64,000 nucleotides of DNA from Rotaria sp. Silwood1. Taxonomy: Eukaryota > Rotifera > Eurotatoria > Philodinida > Philodinidae. The notes under the pieces were generated by a model. The model had not been told where the DNA came from, ran no database searches, and saw only the letters and a program-made list of their open reading frames with translations. Every line of letters starts with the position of its first letter. The stretch's first letter is position 1. Location: assembly GCA_905250075.1 (NCBI GenBank), contig CAJNOP010000119.1, positions 310,001 to 374,000 on the forward strand, written 5' to 3'. Position numbers and translations under genes: made by a program. Of the stretch, positions 13,421-25,254 are shown piece by piece.

Positions 13421-15364
13421 TTTCTCATTATTAATTTTTTTCAATTAGTTTTCAATACTAAGAAAGGTATTGATAAGTGATTTCAATCTCATAATAAAAG
13501 AACATATGAACATTTACACTATTTAGATTGATTGACTGCAAAAAAAAAATGTACACCTGTTGTTTTATTGAATGTGATAAGAAATATTTATCGAGATATG
13601 GTGAAATATATATATATATATTTTTTCTATTATCAATAAATAATCTTTGAATGAACTATAGCAACTATCGTTAGTTTTGATCGATAAAGGTTGATTATTA
13701 CATTAATATAAATGAGTCGTTTGATTGACAGAGTTTTTTTTACTTTATTGAAAAGTTTAAAACATCAATTTTCTCTAAATTGTCTATAAAGTTCACTTAA
13801 AAGGTTTCGTAATACATTATAAACAGTAAATGTCCTTATGACATAATCTTTTTTTTTTTTCATTTTCATTTTGAGTATCATCTTCAATTATACACATTGT
13901 CTATAACAAATTATATTTGATTGAAAAATATTATTCAATAGTAGTAATATTGATTATTGATATTTATAATTTCAGAGTAAAAAAAACTCAATAACAATAT
14001 TATATTTTTATGCTTGAATCATACATGTTTTTCTATCGATTTATTTGTCTAAGTTAGTCACGTTCTTAATAAATTAATATTTACACATTAGATCATCCGA
14101 TATAGTTCATATTATACATAAACGTCATTCGTAGAACAAATTGATAAGTATATAAATAGATAGTTTTTGTGTAAAGATTAGAATAAATATATGTATAATT
14201 GTATATCAATATCATGTGGAAAATTAGAAAAAAAAAAAAGAAAAGAAATTTCTTTTTCTTTTTTAAATTTTCATAAATATTAAATTACATCACCATTTCA
14301 TTACACAATTTTAAGTAAAGAGTACGTTATACAAAAAAAAAAAAGTAATTTATCAAGATCGATATTAACAAAAAGGGAAAGGTGACTTTGATAGTATTCT
14401 TATTTAATACGAATAAGATCATTTTGTTCGATTGGCATCATACACAAAAGAAACGTAACTTTTCATTTATATACCAATTTTTTTTTTCTTAAGTATATAT
14501 GCCAATACAATGCAAACATAATAGAATTTTTTAAATAATAAACATCAACTTGATTTTGATTCTTTTTTTTTTTTTGTCTGGTAAAAGTTCTATTGTCAAT
14601 TTTTTGTGATTTAAAGCGATTTACACATTATCTTGTTAAACACTTGTCTTTATATTTATAATGATCATAAAGAGAAAATATATTTGATTTGTAAATAATC
14701 GAATACTTCAAAACTACTATCTATTGTTATTAATTAAAAAAATCAATGTTATTTCCTTAAAATATATAATGTTATTCTTTTTTTGTTTTTCTTTTCTATA
14801 GAATATCATTCATCTATCGATAGTATCTAACACTTGATTATTTATTTGATATTACTAATAAAATACATCTGGTCAGTTGGTTCATTTAGCTGGAATAAAA
14901 TTGATTATATAAACATGAGTTATGTAAAAATAAGATGATTATATATAATGATCGATTAAGGTCATTCTTGTGAATTATTTATATCTTATGATTTATATGT
15001 ATCTTTTATAAGTATATTAATGGACAGAACTATTTTTGTTTTAATATATAGTTACAAACACTTTTATTGATCAATCAATCGTTCTATTGGTAAAAAGATC
15101 GATTTTAGTATTCAAAGACATCATATTACATTTAATATTGTCTAGACATTTGTTCAAAGAATATATGCTCAAGGGTTTCTTTTCTATACGTCGATAGTGT
15201 GCATAAATAAATTTTATATTTATGAAATTTACTAATCATTCTCTTTTATTACAAAAACAAGAAGAAGAAGAAGAAGAACAGTTTACAAAAAACTTATATC
15301 TGAACGGTTTTTATTTTATTTTATTGATTTATTTCATAAGAAAATATCATTGATAAACAAATGA
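13421..15364. other. AT-rich intergenic spacer
   Basis: About 1.9 kb of strongly AT-rich DNA with homopolymer and TA runs and a short (GAA)n tract near 15262-15279. I see no gene, RNA or transposon signal. Confidence 0.5.
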
Positions 15365-16158
15365 TTATAATTGACTTATATCTAACCAAGATAGATTATT
15401 TGAATCTATTTGAGGATATGCCCATAGAAGAAATGTTTTAAGCCATGTTTTATTTAAATAAGAAATATTATTTAATGATGAATAATTTGTTTTCATAATC
15501 AATTGAATATATTCAAGAAGATATTTTTCAATATCAATTATTTTTCGAAATTTTTTTATTGATATTGATTTAATAAGATATTCAAGAAGTAAATATTGTT
15601 CAAATAATGTTAAAATAGGTTGACCATTATTTAATTGTTTTTGTATAATATTATTTTTTTTTAATTCTATTTTCAAAATTTTTTTTGGATTAAAATCATC
15701 AAGAAAACGATTTAATGCATTTGTAATATTTTGATCTGCTATTGCTTGTTCAATATAAACAAATGGTATATGATGAGCAATAGCCGCTAATGAATACAAA
15801 CAACAAGAAAAAAAAAGAATTTTTCATTAAAATCATATGAATTTATTTTTTTTTTACCAAGTGTTGGTTGAATTTTATTATGTTCAATATCTTTCATAAT
15901 ATTTAAAAATCTTTGTTTAATATCATTATGATTATTTAAATTTAATTTATTTTGTAAATAATCAAAATTTCCTTTCCAATCTTGTAATATAATTATTTTT
16001 GATAAACGATGTATATGACATATTGTTTCAATATCATGACAATTTATACTCATATCATATACAGCTGCAGCACGATTTTGATATCGTTGATAAGATATTG
16101 GAATATGTGATGATGAAGAAAGTATTGGCAATTTACGAATATTAGATTTAATTGACAT
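15365..16158 (-). CDS. Unrecognised two-exon protein, 240 aa
   Basis: Exons 16158-15858 and 15786-15365 join in phase across a 71-bp GT-AG intron, giving 240 residues from MSIKSNIRKLP to a C-terminal LSWLDISQL. The protein is Ile/Asn/Leu-rich with mostly helical-looking segments and no signal peptide or obvious membrane span. I do not recognise the family. The ATG sits two bases after a TTCTAG acceptor-like site, and a possible minus-strand donor (CTAG|GTAGTA) is near 16434-16430, so a 5' leader or an extra N-terminal exon is likely. It is divergent from the amino acid transporter, with about 590 bp between their starts. A real gene is probable given clean phase and length; function is unknown. 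Confidence 0.6.
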
Positions 16159-16746
16159 ATCTAGAAATATGTTATAATTGTTATTATTTTATATTTATTT
16201 TTTACGTTCTCAATTCATTTATAGCTGACTGTAATAGAAAAGATTTTATCATTCATGTCCGTAATAAATGTAAAAATTTATTTTTTTTTTATATGTTGTG
16301 CAGTGAATTTAGAATGATTGGGTATACAATGATATGAAAAAAAAAATTATTAATATGTAAGAATAAGAAAAGAAAAGTTGTGATATAAAAATAAATATGA
16401 GTAATTAGGAAAAAATATATGTATATACTACCTAGTTTGATATAAAAAAATAAGAGATAAAAAGGAAGTAACACTGCACCTAGCTAATGGCCTATCTGTA
16501 CATTTTGTTTTTCGTATGTATGTCATATACACGCCTCCGTTTTCTTTTCACATTAGCTATAATGTATGTTAATCATAATTCGTTATGTGAAACTGTTTTT
16601 TCTTTTTCCTCTGTTGAATATAGTAGTGACATATATCGTTTGATTTAATAAAAAACAGAAAATAGACGTGGTCACATATATATATATATTGAGAGCAGTG
16701 AATGATAGAATAAACATTTGTATATTTGAGTCTTGACATAGTACAA
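16159..16746. promoter_or_regulatory. Divergent promoter region
   Basis: 588 bp separate the start codons of two divergent genes and must contain both promoters and any leader exons. A (TA)n run at 16676-16690 lies about 57 bp upstream of the transporter ATG. No specific core-promoter element can be assigned with confidence. Confidence 0.4.
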
Positions 16747-18837
16747 ATGTTACAACGAGAATTCTTTACAAATCTAACAGCAAGACTACGAACTTGTGAA
16801 AATGATTATAAAGCATGTTATTATTTGAAAAAATTTGGAGTTCGACTTGTTCAACGAAAGGATATTACACAATTACAAGCTGAAGCTGAAGGTACTAATG
16901 AATTGAAACGTACGTTAAGTTCATTTCAATTATTGGCATTAGGTATTGGTAGTATTATCGGTAAGTGAAATGAATACATAAATATGTGTTTTTTCGATAA
17001 AAAAAAACAAGAACATTTTCATAGGTACGGGTATATTTGTATTGAGTGGCGAAGCAGCTGCTAAATTTGCTGGTCCTGCTATTATTGTTTCATTTATTGT
17101 TGCTGCAATTGTTGCTGGACTTGCTGCTTTTTCATATTCTGAAATGGCTTCAATGGTACCCATATCTGGTTCCGCTTATTCATATACATATGCAAGTATG
17201 TTAGAATATTGATTAATTTTCTTTTTAATTTCATACTTTTTTTGTTTATATTTAGCTATGGGTGGTAAGTTGCTGTTTTATTTTTGATATTTGAGAAAAA
17301 TAAGTAATCATTTAATTTTCTTCTTATTTATAGAATATTTAGCATGGATTATTGGATGGGATTTAATTCTTGAATATTTATTAGCAGCTGCTACAGTAGC
17401 TGTAGGTTGGAGTGGTTATGTTGTTCATTTTATTGAACTTATATCGAAACATAATGCAACAAAATCGATTGTTCAAGCACCAGTTGCTTGGAGTGAAGAA
17501 TCAAATTCTTTTTATGTTACAGGAAAAATAATAAATTTACCGGCAGTAATAATTATTGTTGCACTCACAATATTACTCATTATTGGAATCGGTGAATCAG
17601 CAAAAGTTAATCTTGTAATTGTTGTAATTAAAATTCTCGTTGTTTTATTATTTATTTTTGCATGTTGTGGTTATATTCGTCGTAGTAATTATTCACCTTT
17701 CTTTCCACCCAATGAAGGTAAAATCAATCAAGAAGAAAAACACATATGTTTGTTTTGTTTTTAATACGATATCGATTTGTTTAGGTAGTTTTAATAAATA
17801 TGGAGTAACGGGCATGTTACATGGTGCAACCGTTGTATTTTTTGCTTATATTGGTTTCGATTCGGTTACAACAACAGCACAAGAATCGAAAAATCCACAA
17901 CGTTCATTACCTATTGGAATTATTGGTTCATTATCGATTTCTACTGCACTTTATATAGGCGTATGTGCTGTCATGGTTGGTATTGTACCATATAGAACAC
18001 TTGACTCACCAAGTCCAATTTCAGAAGCAATGTAAATATTAGATCATTTTTTATAATTATGTACATAAATACATATATGACAATAACTATATTTTAGTAA
18101 AGGTACACCACATGGAATATGGCTGCCAATTATTATTGATTTAGGAGCTATTGCAGGTTTAACAAGTGTATCTCTTGTTAGTCTTCTTGGACAATCACGT
18201 ATATTTTATTCTATGGCTCATGATGGTCTGTTACCATCAATATTTGCTAAAGTTCATCCTCGTACTAGAACTCCTTGGATATCTACAATTATTATAGGTA
18301 TAAAAATTCTCAGTTGTTTTTATGAAAAAAAAATTTTTGATTTTACTATTTGTTTAGGTGTAATCTGTGCAACATTTGCTGCTGTTTTGCCTCTAGGCAT
18401 TCTAGGTGAAATGACATCGATCGGAACTTTAGTAGCGTTTTTTCTTGTACATATTTCTGTCATTATTGTAAGTTTATTGTAATAATTCAATTGATTATCT
18501 TTCATATATTACAATTTAGATGCGTTTTACACATAAAGATGTACCACGTGGTTTTCGAGTTCCTTTAGGACCTTGGGTTTTTCCACCTATTGGAGCACTG
18601 CTCTGTCTTTTGCTTATGATAACCTCTTCAAAAGAAACTGGTATTCGACTTGCTGTTTGGATGGGTATCGGTCAAATTATATATTTTACCTATGGTTATT
18701 GGCATTCAAAACTACGGTATTCACAACGGCATGAGTCTGTTATGGGTATTGATAATCTTGCAACAGAATTAGATACTAAACCAACAACAAATGAATATGT
18801 ATCAGAAATGGTTGTTTTGGATGAAAAAGAAATTTAA
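16747..18837 (+). CDS. Cationic amino acid transporter (SLC7A1-4 / CAT type)
   Basis: This is an integral membrane permease expected to carry arginine, lysine and ornithine across the plasma membrane. Exons: 16747-16960, 17025-17195, 17256-17264, 17334-17717, 17785-18031, 18098-18297, 18358-18467, 18520-18837. All phases close, giving 550 residues (CAT proteins are about 600-660). Family features are LLALGIGSIIGTGIFVLSG at the first membrane helix, SYSEMASMVPISGSAYSYTY, WIIGWDLILEYLLAAATVAVGW, FFAYIGFDSVTTTAQESKNP, SLLGQSRIFYSMAHDGLLP and a C-terminal PRGFRVPLGPWVFPPIGALL. Hydrophobic segments fit 12-14 membrane spans. The first in-frame ATG was chosen. Exon 3 is only nine bases (CTATGGGTG) and restores ATMGEYLAW. 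AATAAA follows at 18893. Confidence 0.93.
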
Positions 18838-21555
18838 CATTAGATTTATCTTGTCATATAATAATCAATCCATAATTGTTTTTAGTTTTCACAATAAAAT
18901 TATTTCTAAATTTTATTTGAAATTTGTAAAAGTAAATATAAGAGAAAAAAAATTATATACATTATATATATATATATAATATTATTTGAATCAATAGTCT
19001 TTGATAATAAACAATACGTTAAACGAATTTATATAAGATTAAAAAGAATTAGCAATTTTCAATGGAAGTAAAATTCTATCATTAATGAATTTAATTGACA
19101 TCTTTTATCAAAGAATAATAAATATTTTCAATTTCAAATTCTTTTAATATGTTTTTCATCATGGCCAAAAGAATTTTTTCTTTTCACATAAACAACTATA
19201 TGATTCAGAATAGAATGATTTTATTGATTCACCTATTGATTACTTATTATTCAGCTATTATTTTTTTGTTTCTTTTATTAATCATTACTTTATTGAATAG
19301 TGGAGAAAATAATGTGACTGCAATTTCTTGTTTTTTTCTTTTAAAATATTTTCATGCATAGTGTCACAAGAAGACGAAAAAATGAAAAGAAAAAAGGAAT
19401 CATGACAACATTATTTCATAAGTTTGGGTGTGAATAAAGAGGATACATTCACCCGTGCACAATTACATGTACACCCACATTTTAATTATATGCTATTATT
19501 GAATAATTTCTATTGATTTTTTATAGGCATAAAATCGAAGTCAGCGTGCAATCATATGTGCTTATCTTTTGCTATACTGGAATATTATCAGTAAATGTAT
19601 ATGATACATTTACTGATAATTCTACCATGATTTTGATTTTATTATGATAAAATACTCTACTGAAATTTTCAAATGATTGATTCCAATGTATTTAAATAAG
19701 GATAAAAACAAGTAAACATAGACGAATTAGACTCGAATAAATATTCGATACATAAGAAGAATCAAAAATTTCTTCATATAATTTTAGATACGGATAAATG
19801 AATATATTATTATTTCTAATTGTATTTATTTTTATTATCTATTTCAAGAGTAGACAGTCATTTTTGCATATACGTTTCTTAATTAATGTTTAAAGGAAGA
19901 AATATATTGAATTTGATTTATGAATAACGATCGTTTCTATCAGTTTAAGCATTCGAAAACGTAATTACAAAGAAAATAATAATGATTCACTAATACCGAC
20001 TGAACTGACTTTAATATTAGAATATATTGTGTCATACATCAAGATAAATGATCTTGAGTTTATTGCTTTTTTGTCAAATATAATTATAATGCTATTTTTG
20101 TTTACAATCAAGTGTGTCAAATGAATCATTGCAAAATATGACGTTGACATATGGTAACTGATTACTACTTTGTTTTCATCAAAATATATTCAATAGCATT
20201 TTGAAAATGATTCAGAAAAGTTTTCAAATTATGACTTCATATATATTCTACAGTGTAAAATCGAAGATATTTGTTTTCTAGAAAATGATATATTCAAGAG
20301 TACATCAATTCAAGTTTCTCGCTAAAAAAATCGCATACTATTTCGTAATTTGACTATTTTCTATTACATTGAAATTCGATTCAGATATACATTTTTAGAC
20401 TTGATTTTATTTTACTACATCTGTGCTTCATAAAACAAAAACAGAAAAAAAAAGTTACGAGAAAGTAAAAATAAATAGAAATCTTTTAAAATCTATTAAC
20501 AATAAAAACAACTACATAACATAGCAAAGACAACAAAGATTGTGAAGGACATAAACAAAGTCATTTTTTAAAATAGTATAATTTATATACATATTTTTAT
20601 AAAAAACTATCAAAAACTTGAGAATCATGTCTAAACTGAATACAAAATATTCAATAAAATTTAAACAAAAAAAAATACAATAATTATATCTCTCGTACAA
20701 AGGAAATTGCAAACGAAGCTAACTGAATACATATTGTAGCCATAAATATATTATAACAATTACTATATCATGAACAATAATAATATTTATATATAGCTTA
20801 ACAATGATTTTTCAATCAATCATAAGTCGAATAATATTTTCTATGAAATGTATTTTACTTTTGAAGTTTATGTATCATCACTATTGAATTTTCAAATATT
20901 ACTTCTAATTTACTGTGTATTCATAAAAATCAAATGACACAAAAAAAATTCTTACCAATTTCAGAATACTAAATAAATTAAATATTTCTTCCATTCTATT
21001 ATTGAAAATTTTTTATCTTTTTTTTTTGGTTTTTTTATTCGAAATATAATATTCAGTTCATCTTATTATTAATCAACAAAAGAACAATGAACGATATTTC
21101 ACAATGAAAACAAAAAAAAAAAAAAATAAAATAAAACAAACAGCTAAAACTATACTAAATATTTTAGAATTAATATTACTAGACAATAAAATATATACAT
21201 AATATAGAAAAATAAGATGATAAATCTATATTTTAATGAATGGATATCATTCGAATGATATATAATTTAAAAGTTATTTGTAAAAATTTCTTTTTTTTTT
21301 GTCTTCTTTGTAGCACCCCATCTCATTTTGTTTTTTTTTGAAAATAAAATAAATATGAATCAAAAATAAAATATACTGAAAAGGAAAATTTAGAGATTAA
21401 AAAAAAAGAGAACCCGACAAGGAGCACACTGTATTTTTTTGTTTTTAGACTTAAATTATATTGTAATGAATATTTCTATTAGAATAATATATTGCTTTGG
21501 AATAAGATATCACCGGTAAAAAAGAAACCAGTGACAAGTTTTTTTTTTTTGTTTT
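18838..21555. other. Convergent intergenic spacer with one perfect hairpin
   Basis: About 2.7 kb lie between the convergent transporter and OTUD7-like genes. It is AT-rich, with TA runs and poly-A/T tracts, and probably holds both 3' UTRs. The only structured element seen is the perfect hairpin at 19584-19620, listed separately. No gene was found. Confidence 0.5.
19584..19620. repeat. Perfect 17-bp inverted repeat with 3-nt loop
   Basis: The arm ATTATCAGTAAATGTAT (19584-19600) is followed by ATG and by its exact reverse complement at 19604-19620. It lies about 750 bp downstream of the transporter stop. It could be a small fold-back, a transposon footprint or an RNA hairpin. Confidence 0.85.
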
Positions 21556-24500
21556 TCAAAGATGTTTGTGTTGTGTAAGATTTGATATTTGTATACGTTT
21601 ATTAATATTTATATTTGTTGATTGAAAATCATTTAAATTTTGATTATTTTCCGATAAATTATTTGATGTTTTATCAGAACTTAATGATTGTTGACGTTTT
21701 AAAGGTGATGAAATTAATTTTTGATTAGAAATAATTTTATTTGAGATACTATCAAGATTAGAATATTGATCATTAGTCATTTCAAGACTATTACTCTACA
21801 AAAAAAATCGAACAAAATTTTTGTTTTTTTTTTTTTCGTTTAATATAATAAAAATGATTACTTGTATAAATCGATTTGATTTTGATTGTATTTGATCGAT
21901 ATAATTAATATTTGTTGAAAATTGACTATTATCTATTGATATTAAATTATCAATATTAGAATTTTTTTGTAAATTTTGATTTAATAAAATTGTTTTATTT
22001 AAAGAATTTAATGGTATTTGAAGTAATTTACGTTTTGTTTGTTTATCATTTAAGTTTTTATTTATATTAGTAGATTTATTAGATGAAATAATATCTTGAT
22101 GATATGAATTTGTTGTTGATACTGAACTATCCGTTAAATCTAATAAACAAAACAAAGAATGTTTTTTTTTGTGTGTTGTTGGAAAAAAAAAACTTTTTTT
22201 GTTTTAATTACCAGAACAATGATTGATAATATTTGAAGTATTATTTTCATCTAAATTTGTTAATGGTTCAATATTTTGTAAATTTTCATTTTCATTATTG
22301 ATTAATTTTTGAGTTTTTTCAAAATAATATTCATTCATACATGTATCAATATAATTTTTAATCATATTATCAGATGTTTGTGGTCGTTTTGGTTGAAAAT
22401 TAGTTAATATTATTGTTAAAATATTTGTATGATGATTTAATAATGATGATAATTTTTGATTTTGATTAATAATTGATAAATTTGTTGTATTTTGTATTGA
22501 ATTATAAGGTGAATTTTTATGTGATATACGTTTTGTTGATGAAAATGGTTCAATAAATGTTCGACGAAATATTTTTGAAAATGAATTTAATGATGGACGA
22601 GAAAATTTTTTATGATTTATTATTGTTGAATTAAATTGATTTGATAAATTAATATCTGTTGTTAATATATGATTATCATGTTTAGGTTTTATTATATAAG
22701 AAAATAAATTATTTAATGAAATATATTCTTTTGATAAATTTAAATATTTTTCTAAAATATCCATTCGATTTTCTTTATAATTTGTATAGAAATTTATTTT
22801 ATCATCAGATAATTCTTCATCAATTGGCCATTGAAAATTTAAACCAGGATCAATAAAAAAATGAATTGGTAATATATCCAATGTTTCAATATCAATTAAT
22901 GGTATTCGATAAGTAGTACCTAGACAAAAAAAAAGGATCAACGAAAGATAAAAAAGAAATTCATTAGAAAATGATATTTATATTTTTAAATATAATTACT
23001 TTTTGATGTTGATTTACTATTTTGTTCCATAGGTAGAAGAGCTGAAAAATGTGCAGCATCATATGCCAAAAATATCTTAATTAAATTAAGATAACAAAAA
23101 AAAAAATATTATTTAAAATAAAAAAGAATTAAATTAACTAACCGGTTGTTTATGACATTTATCAGGAGGAATTTCTATTAATGAAAATATTGTTGTTTTT
23201 TATGTTTGAATAAAAATTTTTTTCTATAGTTTACCTAATGGTAAATAAATTCCACCGAATTCAATTGGTGAAATAGCTTCACCATCATTTGTACGTAATA
23301 TTGTATCGGAATAGATAACAATTGGTCGACGAATATTATTTGCAAGAACATAAACATGAAATTCTTCTAAACTTTCATAATATTGTCGAGTTGATTGTGA
23401 TGAAGATTTTGTTGAAAGATCACTATTTGTTTGAGATGATTTTGAATAATTGATTCTAAATAAGACATGAAATAATATGAATAGATTTTCGTTTTTTTTT
23501 TTGTTGAATATTACTCATCAATCGAAGAATTTGTTTGTGAAATTCGTGGTTCAGCTGATGATAATCGTAATAAGCTTCTCCATTCTTCATTCCATTCTTG
23601 TTCAGAAAAAACAAGACCATACTACAAATATGAAATTATTCACTTTGTCTAATATAATATCAATTGTTTTGTTACTTTTTTATTTTGTACTGATTGAGTC
23701 CAACGCCAACGTCGATAAAGTGAATTATTTGGTTTTGATGTAATTAATGTTTCATTTAATGCTTTACGCATTGATAATGAATGATCATGAAAACCCCACA
23801 TTGCTAAATAATAAATTATTAATTATCAAACATTTTATATCAACTAACAGATTTTGTTCATGCAAAAAATCATAAGCCTCATATTTTTTCTAAAAGAACT
23901 TTGTCAATGTATTTTAATTCCTATTATGGGAAATAGTTTTTTTTTTTTTACTAAATTCAACTATGAAATGTCATATTCATACAGAACTCCATGGAACATT
24001 ACTGAATATCGCCTTGGCATACGATTTTTCTTTTCAAGTCTTAAATAAGGTTTTTTCTTTTTTGAATAAAACTTTTTTTTGTTTCTTACCAAGTGATGTT
24101 GCATGTAATAAACAATTTCCATCTCCGCTTGTTACTAAAGGATATAATTTCGTACATGGTAATTTTTTATTAACCCACCAATTAAGACGTTCTATAAAAA
24201 AAAAGATATAATTAAATAAAAACTTTCTAATTCAATACTTGTTTCTTCCAATGATACCATTGTTGGTATATCAACAAGATTATCCATAACACGAATACGA
24301 ATATCTTCAGGTAATTCATATAAATTTGGTAATATGAATGAAGTATCAGCATCATTATGATCAATTGTAATAATATCATCATTAATTGATTTGCGACGAT
24401 AATTTTTTGGTAAAACATCTCGTTGTTGATGTACATATGTTTGATTTGATGATGGAGTTTGATGTAATATTGGATAATTTACATCTAAAACGAATATTAT

Positions 24501-24672
24501 TATGTATAAAAAAAAATCTATTGTCTTTTTTTTTTTGTAAAAACTTCTTACTTGTTCGTTGAAGTTGAACAGATGCTGATGAATTGTATAGATGATGTTT
24601 CCTATCAATAGAATCTTCATTAAAAATATCTTCATTGATATTCCCATCATGATATGAGATATAATTATTCAT
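21556..24672 (-). CDS. OTUD7/Cezanne-like A20-family OTU deubiquitinase
   Basis: This is a cysteine protease that removes ubiquitin; vertebrate Cezanne prefers K11 chains. Exons (minus order): 24672-24552, 24484-24239, 24191-24090, 23803-23676, 23621-23515, 23455-23235, 23174-23143, 23075-23000, 22919-22212, 22139-21862, 21795-21556. Phases close, giving 752 residues. Diagnostic motifs are [32 protein letters not shown] (catalytic Cys near residue 149), [58 protein letters not shown] and [10 protein letters not shown] (catalytic His near 328), then [16 protein letters not shown]. The C-terminal half is Asn/Ser-rich. No UBA domain and no C-terminal A20-type zinc finger are seen, both usual in OTUD7A/B; the finger could lie on a missed exon, but the TAA at 21556 argues against that. 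It is divergent with XPO5. Confidence 0.92.
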
Positions 24673-25254
24673 GTTTTATTTATTATCTGACATATTTCAG
24701 AAGATATTTTAATTATATCGAATTCTTATCGTTGAATGAAATATTATTCATTAATCTGATATTATATTCAGTATATATATATATAAATATTTCTTTCTTA
24801 GATAATAAAGATATATTTACAAACATGTTTTTTTATTCTAATATTAGGATAAATTATTTTGTTTATTTATTTTATGAAATTATTTTATTTAATATGAGAA
24901 TAGAATAATAATAAATAAAAATTTGAATAATGATCAGTACTTATTGAGAGATTAAGTTTTAGATTTTATTTTAATTGAAAAATTAATATCAATAAAACAG
25001 ATGTCACTTTTAGTTAATCATATGTTTTTGTGTTTTGTTAATATTTATTGGTTCTTATTTTTGTCATCGATTGATAGGGTGTTTCTAAAGTCTAAATGTA
25101 TGAATGAATGATGCTTATTTTTTTGACATAAACCATCCCAAGTAAATGAATTATTTGAGGAAATAAATACTAAATGATAATATTCTTGATAGATAAAATA
25201 ATAATAAACTTAAATTATATTTAAGACTTGAAAAAAAATTTAAAACAAGAAACA
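24673..25254. promoter_or_regulatory. Divergent promoter region, OTUD7-like / XPO5
   Basis: 582 bp of AT-rich DNA separate two divergent ATGs and must carry both promoters. A TA run lies near 24774-24786. No other recognisable element. Confidence 0.4.
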
